Shown one piece after another: positions 1 through 7,846 of a stretch of 20,801 nucleotides of DNA (positions are counted from its first letter, which is position 1; every line of letters begins with the position of its first letter). The position numbers were made by a program, and so were the translations under genes. This stretch comes from Candidatus Poribacteria bacterium (lineage in GTDB: Bacteria > Poribacteria > DTPJ01): the NCBI GenBank assembly GCA_011334435.1, contig DTPJ01000006.1:1-20801 (forward strand). The letters are read 5' to 3'. The notes beneath the pieces were generated by a model. It was not told the DNA's origin. It ran no database searches and saw nothing but the letters and a program-made list of their open reading frames with translations.

Positions 1-303
1 ACCGACAGCAGAAGCTATAACTCTCGGCTCATTAAAAGGACCCATAATGTAGATACTCAGTTTATCGGGTCTGGCATAGTTCATATAACCTCTGACTTCA
101 TCTGATTTGCCTTTTTGCTCTATCTTAAAATTTACCAACGTTCTCATCGTTTCCACTAAGTCATAACGAGATTTCAGATCAAGTAATATTGATTTAACAT
201 CAGGAGTAGGCATTATTTCGGGTTTAGGTTTTATCACATTACAACCAAAAAGACTGATAAGCAGTAAAAGAAGGATATTAACTTTCCAAAGAGACATTTT
301 CAT
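1..303 (-). CDS. N-terminal part of an outer-membrane-type lipoprotein, cut by the window edge
   Basis: Reading leftward from an ATG at 303 gives 101 uninterrupted codons that run off the window. The product starts MKMSLWKVN, has a hydrophobic stretch and then the lipobox L-F-G-C, so Cys21 is the expected lipidated residue. A proline-rich linker follows, then an amphipathic region and a segment reading MNYARPDKLSIYIMGPF. That layout resembles lipoproteins with a LolA/LolB-like fold (DUF4292-type), but only the first third is visible, so this is inference. A GGAG box lies 8 bases before the ATG. It lies 35 bases after the stop of the Gfo/Idh/MocA gene on the same strand, so the two may be co-transcribed. 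Confidence 0.75.
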   Translation of the reverse strand, partial: MKMSLWKVNILLLLLISLFGCNVIKPKPEIMPTPDVKSILLDLKSRYDLVETMRTLVNFKIEQKGKSDEVRGYMNYARPDKLSIYIMGPFNEPRVIASAVG

Positions 304-338
304 TAACCATTCTCCGATTAAAAGTGATCAGCTCTAAA

Positions 339-1517
339 CTATAACCAACCTGCGACCTTCCAGATAACGCTTGCCCTTGTGAATATGGTATTTTTTAGCT
401 TATCTGCGTCTTTTATTGGGTCATAACCATATTTGCGGATAAACTCTTTATGTATACGTTTTTCAACTTCTGTCTCATATTGAATGGGAAGTTCAATCCA
501 CTTATTGCCATTTATCCCGCTCTCAAATACTGCGACGCAGAGTTCAAGGTCTTTTAATGCGTTTTTTGCACCATATATAAGGTCTTTGTTTTCAGTGATT
601 GCACTGTGCATACTACAAAGTATAGTAGCTTTTGCGACCTCGTCAGTATCCGATATGCCATATTTTTTAAACGGATTTGACCATATTATAGGTGGATCAG
701 TATCAATTCTAACATGATCAAGCACCCGTTTGCCATCAATTTCTTCGTAAATGTCACGGAATGGAAAATGCAAGTTATCTTTGAAAAGCACTAATTCACT
801 TCCTGAAAGATAGCCTTCTGTGCCTTCAACTTCCCAAAGACTTGATCGGGGACCTGGCAAAGGTTTTCCAAAAAGACAGGTTACATCATTTTCAAACTCA
901 ATGATCGCGCTTTCCCAAAACCTTGTATTATCAAGTTCTCCGCCATAGTTAGTATATGTCGGGACTTCAACCTTGCCTACATATCCCAAAACTCTTTTCG
1001 CTTCACTACCGAGCAACATACGGACAGCATTAAAACCGTGATAAGCACCAGAGGTATACCAAAGTCGGACATGGAGGATTTTCCCTAAAAGACCTGCTTC
1101 TACAATTTTTCTTTTTAATCTTTCGTGTGGCCAAACCCATACGTTTTCGGCGATCTCGTGCTTAACTCCATTATCAATACAGGCTTTTTCTACCGCCTCT
1201 GCGACCTGTCTTGTGATGCCTATTGGAATTTCTCGGATCACATTAACCTTATTCTCTGCGGACATAATCGCCATAACGCTTAAAGAATCAGTTGGCGTAA
1301 GTGCAAAAAATACGTCTGGCTTTTCTTCTTTAAGCATCTTTTCTACATCAGTGTAGATCGGATGGACACCATATTTTTGGGCAGAGGCATTAGCACGTTC
1401 TAAATTTTTATCAGCTAAGGCACAAAAGTCGTATTTATCATCTAATTTCTTTATTGTTGCCATATAGTCATTAGCTCTAGGTCCTGCACCTATAACGGCG
1501 ATACGTAATTTGTTCAT
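339..1517 (-). CDS. Gfo/Idh/MocA family NAD(P)-dependent oxidoreductase
   Basis: The 392-residue product has an N-terminal Rossmann domain with the dinucleotide motif IAVIGAGPRA at residues 6-15 and an alpha/beta C-terminal domain typical of sugar or inositol dehydrogenases of this family. I start it at the ATG at 1517 because GAGGAG lies just upstream; the open frame extends 15 codons further without a ribosome site. Where the family normally has the E-K-P signature (lysine involved in catalysis), this protein reads E-I-P at residues 96-98. The later helix that carries a conserved histidine is present (YHGFNAVRMLLG, His160). It has no signal peptide, so it is probably cytoplasmic. The substrate cannot be deduced. 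Loss of the lysine suggests an altered reaction or a non-catalytic role. Confidence 0.9.
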   Translation of the reverse strand: MNKLRIAVIGAGPRANDYMATIKKLDDKYDFCALADKNLERANASAQKYGVHPIYTDVEKMLKEEKPDVFFALTPTDSLSVMAIMSAENKVNVIREIPIGITRQVAEAVEKACIDNGVKHEIAENVWVWPHERLKRKIVEAGLLGKILHVRLWYTSGAYHGFNAVRMLLGSEAKRVLGYVGKVEVPTYTNYGGELDNTRFWESAIIEFENDVTCLFGKPLPGPRSSLWEVEGTEGYLSGSELVLFKDNLHFPFRDIYEEIDGKRVLDHVRIDTDPPIIWSNPFKKYGISDTDEVAKATILCSMHSAITENKDLIYGAKNALKDLELCVAVFESGINGNKWIELPIQYETEVEKRIHKEFIRKYGYDPIKDADKLKNTIFTRASVIWKVAGWL

Positions 1518-1578
1518 CGTTTTTCTCCTCTGATGATCAATGGCTTTCTCATAAGAAAACATAAAAAAACGAAAAATC

Positions 1579-1599
1579 AGAAATTCCTTAGAAATTCCT
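1579..1599. repeat. Tandem 10-mer direct repeat, 11-bp period, upstream of the oxidoreductase gene
   Basis: AGAAATTCCT occurs at 1579-1588 and again at 1590-1599, so the copies sit one helical turn apart. They lie 62 bases upstream of the minus-strand start at 1517, where a promoter or operator would be expected. A regulator binding the same DNA face twice would fit. No clear -35/-10 pair was found beside them. Confidence 0.5.
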
Positions 1600-1646
1600 C
1601 AACTATATTTTCAAAAGGATAAGAATGTGGTAAGATAATAGTGAGT

Positions 1647-1685
1647 CCCCTTGGGGGTTCTCTTTTCTCTTTTTTCTTTTCTCTT
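1647..1685. other. Short C/G stem followed by a homopyrimidine mirror repeat
   Basis: A CCCC-TTG-GGGG mini-stem (1647-1657) is followed by 28 bases made only of T and C (1658-1685). The first 11 bases of the tract (1658-1668) and the last 11 (1675-1685) are exact mirror images around a 6-base centre. Homopyrimidine mirror repeats can adopt intramolecular triplex DNA, which is established chemistry. The stem plus T-rich tract could instead be a weak terminator on the plus strand, although no plus-strand gene precedes it. CCCCTTGGG is also repeated in inverted form at 1738-1746. Confidence 0.45.
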
Positions 1686-1760
1686 ATTAAATAAAACTTA
1701 ATAATATCAAGGGTTTGTAGTTACTTATCCTTGTTAACCCAAGGGGATAAATATAAGGAT

Positions 1761-1925
1761 ATGAACAACCTATTTGATAGATTTATCCATTTCTCTAATA
1801 CATTTTACTCCATGTTTGATATAAAAAGCAAGGTGAAAGATGATAGCCTCAGTCAAAAAAATCTTGATAAATATAAGGAAATATTGTATCATTTATTGTT
1901 TGTTAAACTTTACATAAGAAGATAA
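1761..1925 (+). CDS. Possible small protein, 54 residues, unrecognised
   Basis: An open frame from an ATG at 1761 (or a TTG at 1731 in the same frame) encodes a short charged and aromatic peptide beginning MNNLFDRFIHF and ending FVKLYIRR. It has no signal peptide, membrane segment or known motif. AAGGA lies only one base before the ATG, which is too close for a good ribosome site, and the TTG has none. The same bases can pair with TTATCCTT at 1725-1732, which could mask the start. The composition matches the AT-rich surroundings, so a chance frame is at least as likely as a gene. Confidence 0.2.
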   Translation: MNNLFDRFIHFSNTFYSMFDIKSKVKDDSLSQKNLDKYKEILYHLLFVKLYIRR

Positions 1926-1979
1926 ATGTGCTTGACCAAGTTAATTTTATTTATATTGAAAAATCAATACGGTAAAGCA

Positions 1980-1994
1980 ATGATAGGTTATCAT
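1980..1994. promoter_or_regulatory. Inverted repeat upstream of groEL
   Basis: ATGATA-GGT-TATCAT is a perfect 6-bp inverted repeat with a 3-base spacer, 58 bases before the groEL start. The CIRCE element that controls many groE operons (TTAGCACTC-N9-GAGTGCTAA) is absent from this leader, so this symmetrical site is the best operator candidate. Its function is inferred from position only. Confidence 0.35.
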
Positions 1995-2052
1995 CAAGAT
2001 CAAATATTCTATTAAAAATCAATAATATTGCAAACTTTAAGGAGAGAAATCA

Positions 2053-3669
2053 ATGGCAAAAAAGCAAGTATTTTTTCACGACGAAGCAAGAGCAGAAATG
2101 AAAGAGGGCGCAGATGAATTAGCAGAGACAGTGAAAGTAACTATGGGTCCAAAAGGAAGGAATGTCATTCTTGGAAAAAAATATGGATCACCGGTTGTCA
2201 CGAATGATGGCAATACGATAGCAAAAGAGATTGAATTTGAAGACCCATCAAAAAACGTGGGCGCTCGTATGTTAAGAGAATCAGTTACAGAAACACATAA
2301 ACTTGTCGGCGGAGGGACAACAACAGCGACACTCATTGCTCATTGTATATTAAGGGAAGGGAATAAAATCTTAACTGTCGGTGCAAATCCCATGAAGGTA
2401 AAGCAAGGGATTGATAAAGCAGTTGAATCTGCTGTAAATTTTATAAAAAGCCAAAGCAAAGAAATAAAAACAAAAGAAGATATATTAAAAGTCGCCACAG
2501 TAGCTGCGAATAATGATACAGAGATCGGAAACCTTATCGCAGATGCGCTTGATAAAGTGGGAAAAGATGGTGTAGTCACAATTGAGGAAGCCAAAGGCGT
2601 TGAGACAGGAATAGAGATAGTTGAGGGAATGCAGTTTGATAGGGGTTATATATCCCCATATATGGTCACAGATGCAGAGAGAATGGAAGCGGTTATGGAA
2701 AACCCCGTCATCCTAATTCACGACAAGAAGATCAGCGGAATACAACCGATAATACCATTGCTTCAAAAAGTTGTCCAATTAAATCGTCCATTGCTTATAA
2801 TCGCAGAAGACGTTGACGGCGAGGCGCTAAATGTCATCGTTGTCAATAAAGTAAAGGGCGTGCTTGACGTCACAGCGGTAAAAGCCCCAGGATATGGCGA
2901 TAGAAGAAAAGAAATGCTTATGGACATCGCTATCGCAACTGGTGGTAGGGTTATTTCTGAGGAGCTTGGATTCAAGTTAGAAAATGTTGTCGTCGGTATG
3001 TTGGGTCAGGCAAAGCGGATAATCGTTGACAAAGACAACACAACTATAATCGGCGGAAACGGCGATAAAGACAAAATAGACGAAAGAATAAAGCAAATAC
3101 GAAAACAGATTGAGGATACAAAATCAGATTATGATAGGGAAAAACTCCAAGAACGTCTGGCAAAGTTAGCTGGTGGAGTTGCTATTATCAATATTGGTGC
3201 TCCAACAGAAACAGCAATGAAAGAGAAAAAAGCAAGAGCACAAGATTCACTTTCCGCAACGAAAGCAGCTCTTGAAGAAGGGGCTGTTATAGGTGGCGGC
3301 GTAACGCTTCTTAGGGCGTCTCTGCACCTAGATAAACTTGATCTTCAAGGCGATGAAGCATTTGGGGCAAATATAATAAAAAAGGCTCTCAGAGAACCTA
3401 TGAGATGTATCGCGGAAAATACTGGTGCAGAAGGAACAGTAATTATTAACCAAGTCCTAGAAATGGGCGAAAACTTCGGCTTCAATGCTTTGACTGGAAA
3501 AGTTGAGGACTTGCTTTCTGCTGGGATACTTGATCCGACAAAGACAGTTTGTTCTGCACTTCAAAGTGCTGCAAGCGTTGCTGGTATGATGCTTACTACT
3601 GAGGCGATGATAACGGATATGCCTGAGGAAGAAGAAGCAGAAGGTCATGAACATCACCATCATCATTAG
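2053..3669 (+). CDS. groEL: GroEL-type 60-kDa chaperonin, divergent, with altered ATPase motif and His-rich tail
   Basis: The 538-residue group I chaperonin aligns along its whole length with GroEL. MGPKGRNV is at 31-38, KISGIQPIIPLL is in the apical domain, APGYGDRRK is at 278-286 and GGGVTLL is at 414-420. Hydrophobic apical residues that bind GroES or substrate are kept. The canonical GDGTTT motif reads GGGTTT at residues 86-91, so the magnesium-binding Asp87 needed for ATP hydrolysis in E. coli GroEL is glycine. Lys51 is asparagine, while Asp52 and Asp398 are present. The GGM tail is replaced by an acidic stretch and EGHEHHHHH, reminiscent of the His-rich tail of mycobacterial Cpn60.1. 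AAGGAG sits 8 bases before the ATG. No groES is adjacent. It heads a four-gene unit and is probably a specialised paralogue. Confidence 0.93.
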   Translation: MAKKQVFFHDEARAEMKEGADELAETVKVTMGPKGRNVILGKKYGSPVVTNDGNTIAKEIEFEDPSKNVGARMLRESVTETHKLVGGGTTTATLIAHCILREGNKILTVGANPMKVKQGIDKAVESAVNFIKSQSKEIKTKEDILKVATVAANNDTEIGNLIADALDKVGKDGVVTIEEAKGVETGIEIVEGMQFDRGYISPYMVTDAERMEAVMENPVILIHDKKISGIQPIIPLLQKVVQLNRPLLIIAEDVDGEALNVIVVNKVKGVLDVTAVKAPGYGDRRKEMLMDIAIATGGRVISEELGFKLENVVVGMLGQAKRIIVDKDNTTIIGGNGDKDKIDERIKQIRKQIEDTKSDYDREKLQERLAKLAGGVAIINIGAPTETAMKEKKARAQDSLSATKAALEEGAVIGGGVTLLRASLHLDKLDLQGDEAFGANIIKKALREPMRCIAENTGAEGTVIINQVLEMGENFGFNALTGKVEDLLSAGILDPTKTVCSALQSAASVAGMMLTTEAMITDMPEEEEAEGHEHHHHH

Positions 3670-3686
3670 AATTAAACTGAGCGAAT

Positions 3687-4400
3687 ATGCAAACTTGTGA
3701 TTTCAGCCGATCATTTATCACATTTACAACGAAAAACCGAACCAATAATGCCCGAATTCAAGTTGAGTCAAGATGTGAAATAACCGATCAAGATACAGGA
3801 AAATCAGAGACTTACTATTTGGTAGCATCATGCAAAGGCGAAGACACCTATGGTAAAGGCAGGCTTTTCTTTGTGCCAAACTATGACTTTTGCATGATCT
3901 ACTCCTCAAAAGACTTCATAATTATTCGCACATATCATAATGCAGAGTTAAATAACATAACCGTTGGCGATAATAAAGGGCATTTTTTAGATGTGCATTT
4001 CCATATAAAGATGACAGAAGCAGACATAGTTGACGATAATAATGAAATCGTAAAAGCTACACTTTCCAATTATCCGATCAATGGTCGCACTGAAATATGC
4101 GATAATCATGCAAAAATCCATGCCACAATTGAGTTCCCTATAAAAACAATGAATGTGAACGATCAGACCTTAATGTATCAAGTTGATACAGGACCAATTT
4201 TACTGCCAAACTTTGAATCAAAAAAGGATAGAATGGTTGAATGCTTTGATCTGGCATATATCGCATATAATAGGTCTGATGAGGCACATTTTGTCGTCTT
4301 AGAGCCAACTCCTATAAAAGAAGTTAGTTCCGATAAAGTCAGCCATTATTCAAAAGTCCTCAGTGCAAAAGCTAAAAACTCAATCATTGTAATAAAATAA
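3687..4400 (+). CDS. Unrecognised protein, 237 residues, in the groEL unit
   Basis: I do not recognise this family. The product has no signal peptide or membrane span and looks rich in beta strands, with alternating hydrophobic stretches such as FIIIRTYHN and FLDVHFHIKM and a mixed charged surface. Six cysteines are scattered without a metal-binding pattern. Translation starts 17 bases after groEL and ends 17 bases before the UroD-like gene, so co-transcription with both is likely. The ribosome site is weak, which suggests coupling to groEL translation. A role linked to the UroD-like protein, for example as an accessory or substrate domain, is only a guess from position. Confidence 0.75.
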   Translation: MQTCDFSRSFITFTTKNRTNNARIQVESRCEITDQDTGKSETYYLVASCKGEDTYGKGRLFFVPNYDFCMIYSSKDFIIIRTYHNAELNNITVGDNKGHFLDVHFHIKMTEADIVDDNNEIVKATLSNYPINGRTEICDNHAKIHATIEFPIKTMNVNDQTLMYQVDTGPILLPNFESKKDRMVECFDLAYIAYNRSDEAHFVVLEPTPIKEVSSDKVSHYSKVLSAKAKNSIIVIK

Positions 4401-4417
4401 TAAAAAGAGAAATCGCT

Positions 4418-5569
4418 ATGAATTCAAGAGACCGAGTGTTGTCAGCTATCAAACATGAAAACTCCGATAAAATACCATTTGATTTAGGCAGTTCATTCGT
4501 CACTGGCATACATAAAATCGCATACATAAATCTGATGAAGTATCTCGGTAAAGATATTGAAGACTTGCAATTCCTTGATACCCTTCAACAATTAGTCTTT
4601 GTTAATGAAGACTTATTAAAAGAGTTTGATGTAGATGTGAGAGGGATCATCCCAAATATAGTCAGAAAAAATCCAATGATAGAGGAGCAAGACGCTAAAA
4701 AAGCCTTTACAGACGAATGGGGCGTCAGATGGGAAATGCCAGAAGGATCGTTGTATTATAATCTTGTCAAAAGTCCTCTTTCTGGTGAGATAACCGAAGA
4801 TGATATTGAAAATTTTCCCTTTCCAAATACAAGTGATCCAAAACTGCTTGATGGGCTTGTTGAGAAAGCGAAACAATACTATGACGATGGCTATGCTGTT
4901 ATATTAGAAAGCGTTTGTGCTGGAATATTTGAGATGAGTTGCAGGATCAGGGGGACGCAAGATTTTTTGATGGATTTGGCTATAAATCCTGAATTAGCTT
5001 GTAGATTAATGGATAAACTCGTTGATCTCAAAATCGGATTTTATAAAATGGCTTCTGAGCGACTTGGTCAATATATCCAATTCATAAGGGAAGGCGATGA
5101 TGTAGCAGGTCAAGAAAGCATGATGATCTCGCTTAATATGTATCGCAAATTGATCAAACCAAGGCATGAACGACTTTTCAAAGCTCAAAAAGAGTTATTC
5201 CCTCAGCCATTCTTCGTTTTCTTTCATTCAGACGGTCAAGTTTTTGATATTCTCCCTGACTTCATTGAAATAGGTATGGATATATTGAATCCTGTCCAAG
5301 TTACGGGCAAAGACCTTTCAGAGATAAAGTGCGAGTTCGGAAACCATATATCCTTTTGGGGCGGAGGCTGTGACACCCAAAAGGTTTTGCCATTTGGCAG
5401 TGTTGATGATGTGAAAAAGGACGTTCAACAGAGAATAGAAAAATTATCACCAAATGGCGGTTTTGTATTCTGCACTGTGCATAACATTCAAGCAGATGTA
5501 TCTCCGCAAAATATAATGGCAATGTATGAAGCATATAAAAGTAAGAACAAAATGAATACAGGAATATAA
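4418..5569 (+). CDS. Uroporphyrinogen decarboxylase (URO-D)/MtaA-like protein
   Basis: The 383-residue product begins MNSRDRVLSAIKHENSDKIP, the usual opening of the URO-D-like superfamily that includes corrinoid methyltransferases such as MtaA and CmuA. It also has the later elements QFIREGDDVAGQ (221-232), FFHSDGQ (268-274) and ISFWGGGCDTQ (311-321). Methyltransferases of this family bind zinc through an H-x-C motif and a later cysteine. Here the first motif is H270-S-D272, with Cys318 downstream, so the zinc site is altered or absent. It is unlikely to be the haem-pathway HemE, because the N-terminal substrate motifs of HemE are missing. The gene overlaps the next one by one base (TAATG), which indicates translational coupling. 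Confidence 0.88.
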   Translation: MNSRDRVLSAIKHENSDKIPFDLGSSFVTGIHKIAYINLMKYLGKDIEDLQFLDTLQQLVFVNEDLLKEFDVDVRGIIPNIVRKNPMIEEQDAKKAFTDEWGVRWEMPEGSLYYNLVKSPLSGEITEDDIENFPFPNTSDPKLLDGLVEKAKQYYDDGYAVILESVCAGIFEMSCRIRGTQDFLMDLAINPELACRLMDKLVDLKIGFYKMASERLGQYIQFIREGDDVAGQESMMISLNMYRKLIKPRHERLFKAQKELFPQPFFVFFHSDGQVFDILPDFIEIGMDILNPVQVTGKDLSEIKCEFGNHISFWGGGCDTQKVLPFGSVDDVKKDVQQRIEKLSPNGGFVFCTVHNIQADVSPQNIMAMYEAYKSKNKMNTGI

Positions 5570-6834
5570 TGGATGACAGGATAAAATTTGATGTAGTGGT
5601 AATTGGCGGAGGACCAGCAGGTATGATCTCTGCTGGAAGGGCAGGCGAACTCGGCGCAAAAGTTGTCCTATTAGAAAAAAATAGCAAACTTGGACGAAAG
5701 CTCTTGATCACCGGGAACGGTCGTTGTAATCTCACCCAAGCGGAATTCAATGTCCGCGAGATGATAGAAAAATTCGGACCAAACGGAAAATTTCTATTCT
5801 CATCACTATCTAAATTTGGCGTGAAAGAGACGTTAGATTTCTTCAATAGTCGTGGGCTTGATACAAAGGTTGAGCGAGGCGATAGAGTCTTCCCTGCAAG
5901 CGATAATGCCAAAGATGTCCTTGATGTCCTTGTCAAATATTTATCTGAAAATCATGTAAAAGTCTTGTGTGATACGCGGGTAATTGATATAAAAAAAGAT
6001 GGAAACAGGATAACATGCCTTATCACAAATAAAGGTGAGATCGTCGCTAATAGCTATATACTCTGCACAGGAGGAAAGTCCTTTCCGGGAACAGGGTCAA
6101 CAGGTGACGGATTTAGATGGGCAGTTGATTTAGGACACAATGTAACCGAACTCAAACCAGCATTAACACCTTTGAGCATAAGTGAGGATTGGGTCAAATC
6201 TCTGCAAGGATTAACTCTAAAAAATGTAAGAGTCAATGTTCTATTAAATGGGGAGAAAAAAGAGAGCATTTTTGGCGAGATGTTATTCACACATTTTGGC
6301 GTCAGTGGTCCGATTATTCTTACAATAAGCAAAAATGTCGGATTATTGATGAAAAAAGGCAATGTGACATTATCTCTTGATTTAAAGCCAGCGCTTGATT
6401 GGACAAAGTTGGACAATAGATTACAAAGGGATTTTTTGAAATATCAGAACAGATTTTTCAGAAATTCGTTAGATGAACTTCTACCGCAAAAGCTAATACC
6501 AGTGATCGTCCGGTTATCAGGTATAGACCCAGAAAAGCAGGTGAATAGCATTACAAGGGAAGAAAGACATAGATTGGTGAACATTCTGAAAAGCCTTGAT
6601 ATGACCGTTACTGGACTTTTAGGTTTTGAACACTCATTGATAACAAGCGGAGGCGTTAACATAAAAGAGATCGATCCAAAGACTATGAGATCAAAGTTGA
6701 TAGAAAATCTCTTTTTTGCAGGCGAGATCATAGACGTTGATGGTCCCACAGGCGGATATAATCTCCAAATATGTTGGAGCACGGGGTATATCGCAGGAGA
6801 AAATGCTGCTTTTTCTGCTATAAATGAAAAATAA
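5569..6834 (+). CDS. HI0933/BaiN-type FAD-dependent oxidoreductase
   Basis: The 421-residue flavoprotein begins with a dinucleotide-binding fold (VVVIGGGPAGMISAGRAGE, GGGPAG at 13-18). It then has the family hallmark KLGRKLLITGNGRCNLT near residues 41-57, and ends with FFAGEIIDVDGPTGGYNLQ and a closing helix. These are diagnostic of the HI0933/YhiN/BaiN family, whose members are annotated as NAD(P)/FAD-dependent oxidoreductases; BaiN itself reduces bile-acid intermediates. The substrate here is unknown. The ATG overlaps the stop of the UroD-like gene, and the gene closes the groEL unit. The 104-base gap that follows contains no obvious strong terminator. Confidence 0.92.
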   Translation: MDDRIKFDVVVIGGGPAGMISAGRAGELGAKVVLLEKNSKLGRKLLITGNGRCNLTQAEFNVREMIEKFGPNGKFLFSSLSKFGVKETLDFFNSRGLDTKVERGDRVFPASDNAKDVLDVLVKYLSENHVKVLCDTRVIDIKKDGNRITCLITNKGEIVANSYILCTGGKSFPGTGSTGDGFRWAVDLGHNVTELKPALTPLSISEDWVKSLQGLTLKNVRVNVLLNGEKKESIFGEMLFTHFGVSGPIILTISKNVGLLMKKGNVTLSLDLKPALDWTKLDNRLQRDFLKYQNRFFRNSLDELLPQKLIPVIVRLSGIDPEKQVNSITREERHRLVNILKSLDMTVTGLLGFEHSLITSGGVNIKEIDPKTMRSKLIENLFFAGEIIDVDGPTGGYNLQICWSTGYIAGENAAFSAINEK

Positions 6835-6853
6835 TTTTCAATCCATTTTTGTA

Positions 6854-6882
6854 TTGATCTTTTTATCAAATAATGTTATTCT
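6854..6882 (+). promoter_or_regulatory. Weak candidate promoter for the first LamG gene
   Basis: TTGATC (6854-6859) and TATTCT (6877-6882) are separated by 17 bases and lie 57 bases before the LamG start. Each hexamer matches four of six consensus positions. In an AT-rich gap this could arise by chance. Confidence 0.2.
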
Positions 6883-6938
6883 GTTATTAGTTTTTGGTTC
6901 CTTAGCGATCAATAAAAATCAATTTAGGAGGTTATGAA

Positions 6939-7682
6939 ATGAGATCGGTTTCTATTTTTTTAGCGTTATTGCTTTGTTTGTGTGTCGCTTCTTACTCAAA
7001 AGCAGGCGTTGTTGGAGCGTGGCTTTTTGATGAAGGTTCAGGAACTGCCGTCAAAGATAGTGCCGGAAAAAGTGACGGTAAAATCAATAATGCTACATGG
7101 GTCGCAGGCAAATATGGTAAAGCCCTTCAATTTAACGGAACAAACGCAAACGTTGAAATAACAAATACAGGGGCTTTATCAGTAGAGACGTTTACTCTGA
7201 TGGCGTGGGTAAATGTCCCTGGCTTCACTGGTGGATGGCAGACAATTGCTACATTAAATACCGATGGTCCAATTAGGAATTACGGTTTATTTATTAATGA
7301 TGGCAGTGGACTTATCCATTATTCATTTACATCAAACAAGGCATGGCAGTCTTTTAATGCCAAGTCAAACATCGTTGATGGCAAATGGCATCATATCGCA
7401 GCAACTTATGATAAAGCCAAATTCATCTGCTATGTAGATGGCAAAAATGATGGAGAGACCGCTATAAATAATTTGAAGCCCGATACAGCGGTTAATGTCC
7501 CTGTTACCATAGGTTCATGGGTCGGCGGAGGCTGGATAAAAGGGACGATAGATGAAGTCGCACTTTTCAACAATGCACTAACACCTGCGGAGATCGCAAA
7601 TGTTATGAATTTAGGTTTATCAACTACCGCAGTTAATAAAGAAGGAAAGCTTACGACCTGTTGGGGCGATTTGAAACGTTAG
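6939..7682 (+). CDS. Secreted LamG-domain (concanavalin A-like) protein 1
   Basis: The 247-residue product has a signal peptide ending near SYSKA-G. It is followed by one LamG/concanavalin A-like domain: GAWLFDEGSGTAVKDSAG, then LMAWVNVP, DGKWHHIAATYD and IDEVALFN near residue 205. These are standard LamG landmarks. TAGGAGG precedes the ATG by 7 bases. The domain usually binds glycans or other extracellular ligands. The C-terminus is KLTTCWG followed by four residues, identically placed (237-243) in the next gene, and contains the only cysteine of the mature protein besides that in KFICYVDG. A periplasmic or surface location is inferred from the signal peptide. No catalytic residues of the GH16 type are evident. 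Confidence 0.9.
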   Translation: MRSVSIFLALLLCLCVASYSKAGVVGAWLFDEGSGTAVKDSAGKSDGKINNATWVAGKYGKALQFNGTNANVEITNTGALSVETFTLMAWVNVPGFTGGWQTIATLNTDGPIRNYGLFINDGSGLIHYSFTSNKAWQSFNAKSNIVDGKWHHIAATYDKAKFICYVDGKNDGETAINNLKPDTAVNVPVTIGSWVGGGWIKGTIDEVALFNNALTPAEIANVMNLGLSTTAVNKEGKLTTCWGDLKR

Positions 7683-7846
7683 TCATTGATGATATAAGTT
7701 GATTGCAATTTAAATATACAATTAGCCATAGAATCACTCAGAAATATGCAGAAAAGAGTAAAGAAATAAAAGTATTTTTCGTTTATGTCTGTGTGTATCT
7801 GGGGCTAATTGTCTTTATAGTTATTGCTTAAAAATAGGAGTATAAT

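Noticed and set aside
1932..1959. TTGACC (1932-1937) as a -35 for groEL
   Set aside because: The best -10 at usable spacing, TATTGA, is poor in an AT-rich region, so no promoter is called.
1926..2052. CIRCE element expected upstream of groEL
   Set aside because: No TTAGCACTC/GAGTGCTAA pair is present. Only an unrelated short inverted repeat was found.
5301..5936. A 211-codon open frame on the minus strand across the UroD/FAD gene junction
   Set aside because: It is antisense to two strongly supported genes, has no ribosome site and its product is low-complexity. It is a shadow of their codon use.
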